From: Sporocytophaga myxococcoides
Lineage (GTDB): Bacteria; Bacteroidota; Bacteroidia; Cytophagales; Cytophagaceae
Assembly: GCF_000775915.1 (NCBI RefSeq)
Contig: NZ_BBLT01000001.1
Location: 310,001 to 374,000, forward strand
DNA: 64,000 nucleotides
Direction of reading: 5' to 3'
The position numbers and the translations under genes were made by a program. The notes below the pieces were generated by a model. It worked only from the letters and a program-made list of their open reading frames with translations. It ran no database searches and was not told the DNA's origin. The stretch's first letter is position 1. Each line of letters opens with the position of its first letter. Shown here one piece after another: positions 38,342 through 46,235 of the stretch.

Positions 38342-38887
38342 TTACCAGTTGGAAGTGGTTTTTGTAAAGATATCCAATACTATCTGGTCCAGCATCTTAT
38401 TAACTAATGATCCTTCTACCTGTGATAACGTCTGATTGGCAGGAAAGTCGCCACTTGTAGGAGGGCTGGTGAAGACATTGGTGAAACTGGCTTTTTCATC
38501 CAATGTATTAATAAATTTTACTTCAATTTTTATAACCAATCTGTTGATTCCTGCAATTTCATTTGACTGAACACCAACTGGTGTAACGTTATAACCAACG
38601 ATTCGTCCTTCCAGTTGCCAGTCTCCATTGCTTTTTACTAAAACAAGATTAGAGTTTTGCTGATAATAGCTTCTTAATTTTTCGGTGAAACTTTGAGAAA
38701 GATTAGGAGGGCCATTACCTGCGTCATTTGGAAAATTCAGGATAGAAATATTTTTGACTTCCGGAGGAATTCTTCCATCAGTAAAGGAATATACACCACA
38801 TCCTGTAAGAAAAGAAAGAATCAAAACCAGCATAAGAGCTTTGATGCTTAATCTGAACAGATTTATGGCAGAGGAAAATTTATTCAT
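38342..38887 (-). CDS. lptE: LPS-assembly lipoprotein LptE
   Basis: The 181-residue protein has a lipobox (SFLTGCGVYSF) and then the Bacteroidota LptE pattern GRIPPEVKNISILNFPNDAG, LSQSFTEKLRSYYQQNS, GDWQLEGRIVGYNVTP. It plugs the LptD barrel that places lipopolysaccharide on the cell surface. It lies between the sigma-54 activator and the TPR gene in one operon. Confidence 0.9.
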   Translation of the reverse strand: MNKFSSAINLFRLSIKALMLVLILSFLTGCGVYSFTDGRIPPEVKNISILNFPNDAGNGPPNLSQSFTEKLRSYYQQNSNLVLVKSNGDWQLEGRIVGYNVTPVGVQSNEIAGINRLVIKIEVKFINTLDEKASFTNVFTSPPTSGDFPANQTLSQVEGSLVNKMLDQIVLDIFTKTTSNW

Positions 38888-38922
38888 GATACTATATTCA
38901 AAATTCTTTTATTAAATCAAAA

Positions 38923-40194
38923 TTATTCTTCGATTTCATACTGCTTTAATTTCCTGTACAGTGTACGTTCGGAAATGCCAAGGTCACGTGCAGCATTTTT
39001 TCTTTTATTATGATTTCTTTTAAGTGCCTTTAAAATCATTTCTTTTTCCTTGTCTTCAAGTGAAAGAGATTCTTCTTCCGGCTCTTGTATTGCATCCTCT
39101 ATTTTTTCAATTTCAATTGGAGCATGGTCATGTATGTGCTCTTCTGTAGTAGGAGGTAGCAGAAATTTAGCCTGGCGTTGTTCTCTGGGATAGACCTCTT
39201 CGGTAATACCAGTAAAGAGATCAGGATGATCTTTGATCATTTGTGAACCATAATTTTCATTTTGAAGAAGTTCAAAAACCAGTTTTTTTAACTCTGTCAT
39301 GTCTTTCTTCATGTCAAAGAGAATTTTATACAAAATATCTCTTTCTGAAAAATCATCTGTTTTATTCTTGTCTTTATTGTAAACGGCAGGAATACCACTG
39401 TGAGGCTCAGGTAGGTATTTTAATAAAGTTTCTTTAGTGATATCTCTGTTAGTTTCAAGAACGGAAATCTGCTCTACTATATTTTTAAGCTGACGAATAT
39501 TACCAGGAAAGCGAAAATTATTAAGTGCAACCTTTGCTTCATCATTGAGTCTGATTGGCTGCACTTTATATTTATCGGCAAAATCTGAAGCAAATTTTCT
39601 AAATAGTAACTCTTTATCGCCTTCACGATCCCTTAATGGAGGTACGAAGATAGGTACCGTATTCAGTCTGTAATAAAGGTCTTCCCGAAACTTTCTTTTC
39701 TCCACAGCCTCAAACAGGTCTACGTTGGTTGCAGCTACTACTCTTACATTAGTCTTTTGTACTTTGGAAGAGCCAACTTTTATAAATTCTCCGTTTTCAA
39801 GTACTCTTAGTAGTCTGGCTTGTGTGCCCACAGGCATTTCACCGATTTCATCCAAAAAAATTGTACCACCGTTGGTCACCTCGAAATATCCCTTTCTCGC
39901 CTCATGAGCTCCGGTAAAAGAGCCTTTCTCATGACCAAATAGTTCTGAATCTATGGTTCCTTCGGGAATTGCTCCACAATTGATGGCAATAAATTGTCCA
40001 TGTTTGCGTGCGCTTAAGGAATGTATTATTTTAGAAAAGGATTCTTTTCCGCTTCCACTTTCTCCGGTGATTAAAACAGTCATGTCGGTGGGTGCAACCT
40101 GAATAGCAACCTGTATCGCATGATTTAAAACAGGAGCATTACCAATAATCCCAAATCTTTGTTTTACGCTTTGTATTTCTTCATTCAGATTCAC
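38923..40194 (-). CDS. Sigma-54-dependent transcriptional activator (AAA+ and Fis HTH)
   Basis: The 423-residue protein has an AAA+ domain starting almost at once, so no receiver or sensor domain: Walker A GESGSGKES (44-52), the sigma-54 contact loop GSFTGA (91-96), Walker B TIFLDE (111-116), and Arg-finger region REDLYYRLNTVPIF. A 100-residue linker with a predicted helical MTELKKLVFELLQ segment precedes a Fis-type helix-turn-helix (ARDLGISERTLYRKLKQ). Without a sensing domain its activity is probably set by expression or partners. The nearest candidate target in the window is the sigma-54-like promoter before groES. Confidence 0.93.
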   Translation of the reverse strand: MNLNEEIQSVKQRFGIIGNAPVLNHAIQVAIQVAPTDMTVLITGESGSGKESFSKIIHSLSARKHGQFIAINCGAIPEGTIDSELFGHEKGSFTGAHEARKGYFEVTNGGTIFLDEIGEMPVGTQARLLRVLENGEFIKVGSSKVQKTNVRVVAATNVDLFEAVEKRKFREDLYYRLNTVPIFVPPLRDREGDKELLFRKFASDFADKYKVQPIRLNDEAKVALNNFRFPGNIRQLKNIVEQISVLETNRDITKETLLKYLPEPHSGIPAVYNKDKNKTDDFSERDILYKILFDMKKDMTELKKLVFELLQNENYGSQMIKDHPDLFTGITEEVYPREQRQAKFLLPPTTEEHIHDHAPIEIEKIEDAIQEPEEESLSLEDKEKEMILKALKRNHNKRKNAARDLGISERTLYRKLKQYEIEE

Positions 40195-40211
40195 GGATCC
40201 TCCCTTCGATT

Positions 40212-41669
40212 TTAATTACTGATTTTTGTTGAAGAGGGAATTATTTCTATAATTTCCCCAAAAAGAGTGGCAAGTGAACAGTCTGTTACAAGGACGTTCA
40301 CGTAATCACCCATTTTGCAGTCTCCTTTAGGAAACACCACAACTGTATTTTCAGAATTCCTGCCTTTATATTCCAGATTTGATTTTTTTGATTCTCCTTC
40401 CACGAGCACTTTGTGTACTTTACCCAGAGCTTCTTTGTTTCTATATAAAGAATGTTCTTGCTGCAGGTTGATTACCTCATTAAGACGCCTCATTTTAGTC
40501 TCTTCCGGAATATCATCGGCATACTTTTTCTGAGCAAGAGTACCCGGCCTTTCAGAGTATGCAAACATATAAGCAAAATGAAACTTTACTTCTTCCATGA
40601 GGGATAATGTTTCCTGATGTTCCTCTTCTGTCTCTGTGCAGAAGCCCGTAATCATATCAGATGATATGCCACAGTCTTCTCCAATGATATTTCTGATGGC
40701 TTTTACTCTGTCAAGGTACCATTCTCTGGTGTAAGTACGGTTCATTAGGTCAAGTACTCTGCTGTTACCGCTCTGAACAGGCAGGTGTATGTAGTTACAG
40801 ATGTTTTCATACTTTTTGATTGTATAAAGTACTTCATCTGTAATATCTTTGGGGTGTGAAGTTGAAAATCTGACTCTCAGATCAGGGCTGATAAGCGCTA
40901 CTTTTTCAAGTAACTGAGCAAAGTTTACCTTTTCACTTCCATCCTCAGACTGCCATTTGTAAGAATCTACATTCTGACCAAGAAGGGTAACTTCTTTATA
41001 CCCTTGTTCTACAAGTTCTATAGTTTCTTTTATTATAGAATGAGGGTCTCTGCTGCGTTCACGTCCCCTTGTAAAGGGAACGACACAAAATGAACACATG
41101 TTGTCGCAGCCCCGCATAATGGAAACGAATGCACTGACGCCATTTGAATTTAACCTTACAGGACTGATATCCGCATAAGTTTCTTCTTTTGATAAAAAGA
41201 CATTAACAGCTTTATTACCTTCATCTGCCTCGGCCATTAAATTTGGAAGATCTCTATAAGCATCTGGTCCTATTACCAGATCAACAATTTTTTCTTCTTC
41301 CAGGAATTTAGCTTTTAACCTTTCCGCCATGCATCCTAATACTCCGATTGTCAGAGATCGCTTTCTTTTTTTCAAAGCATTGAATTGGGCAAGACGGTTT
41401 CTTACCTTTTGTTCAGCATTTTCTCTGATCGAACAGGTATTTATAAAGATCACATCAGCAAGTTCCATGCTGTTGGTTGTATCAAAACCATTTTTATGCA
41501 TAATAGAAGTTACAATTTCGCTGTCAGAGAAATTCATCTGGCAGCCGTAGCTTTCTATATATAATTTTCTTTTATTACCTGTATTTTGTTCAAGGCTAAT
41601 TCTAGGTAAATCACAGGCGGCTTTTTCCTCTGCTGTCATTGATTCCTTATGATTGATCCTGTCTTCCAT
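40212..41669 (-). CDS. miaB: tRNA-2-methylthio-N6-dimethylallyladenosine synthase
   Basis: From the ATG at 41669 the protein has 485 residues; a TTG at 41690 would add seven. The N-terminal methylthiotransferase domain shows [25 protein letters not shown] and LGCMAERL, whose Cys bind the auxiliary cluster. The radical SAM core has [22 protein letters not shown], and a TRAM domain closes the chain. It methylthiolates i6A37 in tRNAs reading UNN codons. It is the first gene of the operon with the sigma-54 activator, 17 bases apart. Confidence 0.96.
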   Translation of the reverse strand: MEDRINHKESMTAEEKAACDLPRISLEQNTGNKRKLYIESYGCQMNFSDSEIVTSIMHKNGFDTTNSMELADVIFINTCSIRENAEQKVRNRLAQFNALKKRKRSLTIGVLGCMAERLKAKFLEEEKIVDLVIGPDAYRDLPNLMAEADEGNKAVNVFLSKEETYADISPVRLNSNGVSAFVSIMRGCDNMCSFCVVPFTRGRERSRDPHSIIKETIELVEQGYKEVTLLGQNVDSYKWQSEDGSEKVNFAQLLEKVALISPDLRVRFSTSHPKDITDEVLYTIKKYENICNYIHLPVQSGNSRVLDLMNRTYTREWYLDRVKAIRNIIGEDCGISSDMITGFCTETEEEHQETLSLMEEVKFHFAYMFAYSERPGTLAQKKYADDIPEETKMRRLNEVINLQQEHSLYRNKEALGKVHKVLVEGESKKSNLEYKGRNSENTVVVFPKGDCKMGDYVNVLVTDCSLATLFGEIIEIIPSSTKISN

Positions 41670-41756
41670 TTTTATAAATTCTTTTTGCAAAGATAAGAAA
41701 TTTATTCCAAACTGACAGATTGGCAGATTTATTATTTATTAATCTGAAAATCAGTA

Positions 41757-43415
41757 TTAAAAGTTCAATTCATCTATAAGTTTCTGATCCAGACCATAAA
41801 TATCTTTTCGGAAATGGACATTTTCGTTGCTATCCATCCAGGTCGTGAAGTATACAATGTAAACAGGTACTTTTTTCTTGAGTTTCATATATACTTCCTT
41901 ATCCATTTCGAGGAGTTTGTTAATTTCTTTCTCTTTCCACATGCCTTGTTTTTCTAGAAGGTATTGAGCCAGTTTCATCGGTTCTTCCAGACGAATGCAA
42001 CCATGACTAAATCCTCTTTCCTTCTGTGTGAAAAGGTGTTTTGCTGGCGTGTCGTGAAGGTAAACGTCGAAAGTATTAGGGAATAAGAATTTCACCTTAC
42101 CAAGAGGATTTTCAGGTCCTGGAGTTTGTATAAAGGTTAAATTGAAGTTTTGTTCATTGATCGAATGCCATATTATGCTATCTGGATGAATAGGGGTATT
42201 TAGTTTATTGCTCATAAATACCTGCATATTGTTTCTGGTTAGATATGCGGGATCTTTTTTCTGCAACGGAAGTAATTCTTTAACCGCAATACTTTTTGGT
42301 ACATTCCAGGAAGGATTAAATACCAGAAACTGAATTTCATTTGAAAATATTGGTGTATGTGATAATGTCTTTCCTACAATGACATTCATTTGCCATGCGT
42401 GTTTATTTTCTTCATATACATGTAGTGCAAATTCTGGAATATTTATGGCGAGATACAAATCACTTCCTTTTTCCGGTAGCCATCTCCATCTTTCCATATT
42501 GGCTGAAATTTGTAAAATTCTTTTTTCAACCGGAATATTCAATTCATCTATAGTGTAAGAGTCCAAAATACCTGTAGTTTCAAGGCCGTGGCAGAACTGG
42601 AATTTTTTTAAAGCAAATACCAGAGTTGAGTCAAAATAATTGCTTGTATCAGCTTTTAATACTTTGCTTTCGAATGCAAGACGATAGCGTAGTTGTTTTA
42701 TGATTGAAGAAGTATCGCCGGGTTTAATTTTATAAGTGCTCTTGGTAATATTACCCCAGCCCCCTTGACGAGCTATTTTTCTGTATTGAATAAGGGTTTC
42801 CTTTAGTAGTTTGTATTGTCTATGCAAAGGATGAAATTTAGATGCAGAAAAAGTGCTGTCCAGCTCTGCTTTGAGAATGGACATAAGGAGTTCTCTTTCG
42901 TTTATTGTTTTTTTTGTGATAAACCAATCGTACTTTTCGGGATTATTAATACCTGCCCAGATCTTCCGTGCATATTTAAAAAAAGTTATGGAAAGGAATA
43001 TGTCAAACTCTTCTCTTGCCTTAATGTGTTCAGGGAGTATAGACTTCTGGTAGTCAGAAAGCTGAATATAATGATGCCAGATATCATTGGTAGGAAAGCA
43101 TTCCATAGAAAATCCTTCTTCATCAATATTCTTAATCATATTGATTACGTAGTTTGCCTGAGGAATGAATTTTCCTTTATATGACCATGCAAGTTTGTAA
43201 TTTCTATTTTTATAAAAAGTAAGTATATCTTCTCTCCAGATGGTATCTTCGGGCTGATTTTGAAAATAAAGATTTATTAGATTCTCGTCTGTTCTCTCAA
43301 TTCCAGGTAGTTTAACAGTATGAACTTTTTTTTGAGAGTTTACTTTTCCCTTACAGGATAATATAATAATACTAATGAAAGTGAAAAGTAGAAATAATAA
43401 ATGCTTTGATTTCAC
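41757..43415 (-). CDS. L,D-transpeptidase lipoprotein (YcbB type), copy 1
   Basis: The 552-residue protein has a lipobox (IIILSCKGK). A helical region with the YcbB-type scaffold is followed by a peptidoglycan-binding-like segment (ALKKFQFCHGLETTGILDS) and an YkuD catalytic domain with VFNPSWNVPKSIA, YLHDTPAKHLF and catalytic Cys473 in GFSHGCIRLEEP. It forms 3-3 crosslinks in peptidoglycan or attaches proteins. It is a tandem duplicate of the next gene, 43 bases downstream of it on the same strand. Confidence 0.9.
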   Translation of the reverse strand: MKSKHLLFLLFTFISIIILSCKGKVNSQKKVHTVKLPGIERTDENLINLYFQNQPEDTIWREDILTFYKNRNYKLAWSYKGKFIPQANYVINMIKNIDEEGFSMECFPTNDIWHHYIQLSDYQKSILPEHIKAREEFDIFLSITFFKYARKIWAGINNPEKYDWFITKKTINERELLMSILKAELDSTFSASKFHPLHRQYKLLKETLIQYRKIARQGGWGNITKSTYKIKPGDTSSIIKQLRYRLAFESKVLKADTSNYFDSTLVFALKKFQFCHGLETTGILDSYTIDELNIPVEKRILQISANMERWRWLPEKGSDLYLAINIPEFALHVYEENKHAWQMNVIVGKTLSHTPIFSNEIQFLVFNPSWNVPKSIAVKELLPLQKKDPAYLTRNNMQVFMSNKLNTPIHPDSIIWHSINEQNFNLTFIQTPGPENPLGKVKFLFPNTFDVYLHDTPAKHLFTQKERGFSHGCIRLEEPMKLAQYLLEKQGMWKEKEINKLLEMDKEVYMKLKKKVPVYIVYFTTWMDSNENVHFRKDIYGLDQKLIDELNF

Positions 43416-43458
43416 AATGTCAGAAGGTTAATGAATTTTCAGGCATCAATTTAGGAAA

Positions 43459-45129
43459 TTATTCTTTTGATTCCAGAATCGATTTGAGCTGTTTGTCATG
43501 ATCATAAATGTCTTTCAGGAAGTGAATGGTTCCTGTTTCATCAACCCATGTAGTAAAATAAAGGATGAAGACAGGTAACTTTTTCTTTAATAAAATCGAT
43601 TTTTCTTCTTGCCTGTATATTGCTTCATACAACTTCTTCTTATTCCACTGAGGTTCATCTTTCAAGAGATAAGAAGCAAGCCAGATAGGATCTTCAATTC
43701 TTATGCAACCGTGACTAAAGTTTCTTTCACTTTCTTCGAAGAGGTAATCTGATGGAGTATCATGCAGGTATATGTCGTATTCGTTGGGAAATAAAAATTT
43801 TATATGTCCTAATGGGTTATAGAAGTTTGATTTTTGTTTCAGTACATAATTGAATTTTCGGGTGTCAAGAGTGAGCCAATCTATTGTGTCAGGATTAACC
43901 ATTGTATTGAATGAGTAATCTGTATAAATTTCAATATTTTGTTTTGAAAGTATACTTGTATCTCTTTTAATCATTGGTACAAGCTCTGTTGTAGCGATTT
44001 TAGCAGGGACAATCCAGGAAGGGTTAATAACAATTTTTTCTATCTGGTCACTGAATATAGGGGTGTAGGCTCCACTTTTTCCTACAATAACTTTCATATT
44101 GTAAATCTCAGAGTTCTTTTCGAAAACATGCATTTTAAATTCAGGAATATTTACGAGTATGTATTTTTCAGAAGGTTCTTCAGGTACCCATCTCCAGCGT
44201 TCCATATTGATACTGATTTGCTCTATTCTATCCTCAATGGGAATGTTCATCTCTTTAAGGGTTTCACCTTTTACAATACCATCCTCTTTCAGTTTGTGTC
44301 TGTATTGAAAATGCTTTACTGCTTGTTCAAGTTCTTGATCAAATGTTTTGTTATCTTCAAAGTGACTAATATCACCAGAAAGGTAAAGCCGTTTTCTTAA
44401 GTGTATAATTTCTGAATCAATATCCCCTTTAATTAATACCTTGCCTTGAGGGGTTACCTCGGGCCATCCGCCATTTCCGGCAATTTCTGTATATTTATTT
44501 AATACAGCCTTCAGCTCTTTATAATCTTTGTGTAAGGGCTCAAATTCAGTGAAAGGATCATTAGCGCCTGAAGACAGAATGGAATCAAGGGTCCTTCCAT
44601 ACTTGATTTTTTTGTGTTTGATTTTCCATAAGTTTTCCAAGTCATCATTCTTGAAATGACCTCTCCATATTTTTTTGGAATCCTTGAAAAAGGATGCAGA
44701 TAATAGGATATCCGTATTAATAAAGGTCTCCTGCTTGTCTTTCAATCTGAACCATTGCGTTTCATTACTTTTTTTTATGGCTTCTTTTAACGCCATTATA
44801 TTGGCGCTATCTGTTTTCAGGCCATGTTTGTTCATATGGTTAAGGTAGTTTATCAGCATCTGGGCCTGAGGAATGAATTTGTAATCTTTAGACCAGGCAG
44901 GCTGGAAGTTTCTTCGTATGTAGAATTTCTCAAGTTTTTTTTGATACGGCTGGTATTCGGGGTGTTTTTTTATGAATTTTTTTATATCAGAATCGGAGAT
45001 CTTGTTTTGTTCTGGCAATAGGATGTTGAAAGATACGCTATCATTGTAATCCCTTTGAAATGTAGTTGTTTTTTTAGAATCACAGGAATTCAAAAAAAGT
45101 AAGAGAAAAACTATCGATAATATCTTCAT
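43459..45129 (-). CDS. L,D-transpeptidase lipoprotein (YcbB type), copy 2
   Basis: The 556-residue paralogue of the previous gene has a lipobox (LFLNSCDSKK), a PG-binding segment (AVKHFQYRHKLKEDGIV) and an YkuD domain with INPSWIVPAKIAT, YLHDTPSDYLF and catalytic Cys475 in NFSHGCIRIEDP. The two proteins share layout end to end (also the NMERWRWVPE/NMERWRWLPE block), but many residues differ, so the duplication is old. It would be transcribed first; the 311-base gap upstream holds no gene. Confidence 0.9.
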   Translation of the reverse strand: MKILSIVFLLLFLNSCDSKKTTTFQRDYNDSVSFNILLPEQNKISDSDIKKFIKKHPEYQPYQKKLEKFYIRRNFQPAWSKDYKFIPQAQMLINYLNHMNKHGLKTDSANIMALKEAIKKSNETQWFRLKDKQETFINTDILLSASFFKDSKKIWRGHFKNDDLENLWKIKHKKIKYGRTLDSILSSGANDPFTEFEPLHKDYKELKAVLNKYTEIAGNGGWPEVTPQGKVLIKGDIDSEIIHLRKRLYLSGDISHFEDNKTFDQELEQAVKHFQYRHKLKEDGIVKGETLKEMNIPIEDRIEQISINMERWRWVPEEPSEKYILVNIPEFKMHVFEKNSEIYNMKVIVGKSGAYTPIFSDQIEKIVINPSWIVPAKIATTELVPMIKRDTSILSKQNIEIYTDYSFNTMVNPDTIDWLTLDTRKFNYVLKQKSNFYNPLGHIKFLFPNEYDIYLHDTPSDYLFEESERNFSHGCIRIEDPIWLASYLLKDEPQWNKKKLYEAIYRQEEKSILLKKKLPVFILYFTTWVDETGTIHFLKDIYDHDKQLKSILESKE

Positions 45130-45440
45130 CAGAAATACAAATTCGAGTCAATAACAGATCATCAGGCATCTGACTAAATGCCCTATATGTTAAACAACTG
45201 CTTTAGGGGAAAATGAGTTTATGGATAATAAAAAAGAGGGAAAAGTTAATCAGTAAAATCAGAATGAATAAAAATACCATATAATTTTACTGTGTTTTTT
45301 CAACGGTTTTTAATCGGATATTTATTGTAAATTTATGAGAATCATTTGGTTTTAAGTAATTAACATTTTATACTTGTCTTTTATAAGGGCCTGTATATCT
45401 TCTAGTTAATATTTTTAATCTGTACTTAACATTAATTGAA
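45130..45440. other. Divergent intergenic region
   Basis: This 311-base gap separates the transpeptidase pair (minus) from the HAMP/PAS gene (plus). Apart from the promoter at 45345-45376 it is AT-rich with no hairpin, RNA gene or ORF that I can support. Confidence 0.5.
45345..45376 (+). promoter_or_regulatory. Putative Bacteroidota promoter for the HAMP/PAS gene
   Basis: TTTG at 45345-45348 is followed 20 bases later by TATACTTG (45369-45376), one mismatch from the -7 consensus TAnnTTTG. The leader would be about 60 bases. Confidence 0.4.
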
Positions 45441-46091
45441 ATGAAGGATAATATTTTTGATTCGGACAAAGCATTTACAATTGAAACTTTAAAAGAGTTA
45501 AAAAAGCTGATCCTTGAAGAACAAAACATCAAACCTGAGAATAAAACAAAAATTTTTGAGATGCTTCAGGAAGTTGATTTTATTCTAGGGAAATATGATA
45601 CTATTTATGAGGAAATGGTAGATGTATTTTCTTCTATGGCTTTACATGATTTCAGTAAAAGACTGCCGACTGATATTGGCTTTAAGCATGATTTTTTAAG
45701 CTTCCTGACCTTAGGAATAAATATGATAAATGAGCAGCTGGCGGAAAATTCCTTTTCCAAACAAGGAGTTCACAAGGTTATCGAAGTAATGGAAAATAAA
45801 GACAGGGTTATTTTCATTACAGGAATAAATGGGAATATATTTTTTGCCAATTCAACCGCTAAAGACCTGACAGATTTTAAAGAAGAGTCTTTGATAGGAC
45901 AAAAGATTGAGACTTTAATTGAAAACTATTGTAATATTGAAGAGCTGATGTTGTGGGATGGAAGTCTAAATAATATTCCAATTCATTTTCGCTGGAATGG
46001 GAGTTTAATATCTTCCGTATTGAATGTTTCATTAATTATGCAATCAGGAAGAGTTGAAAATATTATTTATTTAATAAAGTTAAAAGCTTAA
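45441..46091 (+). CDS. Soluble HAMP-like/PAS protein without output domain
   Basis: The 216-residue protein has an N-terminal helical stretch, a HAMP-like segment at about 65-105 (ALHDFSKRLPTDIGF then LGINMINEQL, spacing like the HAMP units at 1947-8240), and a PAS domain at about 115-215 (RVIFITGINGNIFFANS, LIGQKIETL, RWNGSLISSVLNVSL). It has no membrane segment and no kinase, cyclase or DNA-binding domain. It may regulate a kinase in trans. It has its own promoter-like element and a long terminator hairpin. Confidence 0.7.
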   Translation: MKDNIFDSDKAFTIETLKELKKLILEEQNIKPENKTKIFEMLQEVDFILGKYDTIYEEMVDVFSSMALHDFSKRLPTDIGFKHDFLSFLTLGINMINEQLAENSFSKQGVHKVIEVMENKDRVIFITGINGNIFFANSTAKDLTDFKEESLIGQKIETLIENYCNIEELMLWDGSLNNIPIHFRWNGSLISSVLNVSLIMQSGRVENIIYLIKLKA

Positions 46092-46165
46092 AACGGAAAG
46101 CACAAAACTTAAAGATGATAATACAGGTATAAAATTCTTTAAATTAATCTTACGACTAAAAAAAT

Positions 46166-46216
46166 AAAAGCTGAAAGTTTAAAATGTCATTTTGAGACTT
46201 TAAACTTTCAGCTTTT
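46166..46216. terminator. Long bidirectional terminator hairpin
   Basis: Perfect 18-base arms (46166-46183 and 46199-46216), A4/T4 at their outer ends, lie between the convergent HAMP/PAS and oxoamine synthase genes. Confidence 0.75.
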
Positions 46217-46235
46217 AGCTTTAAACTTATAGCTT

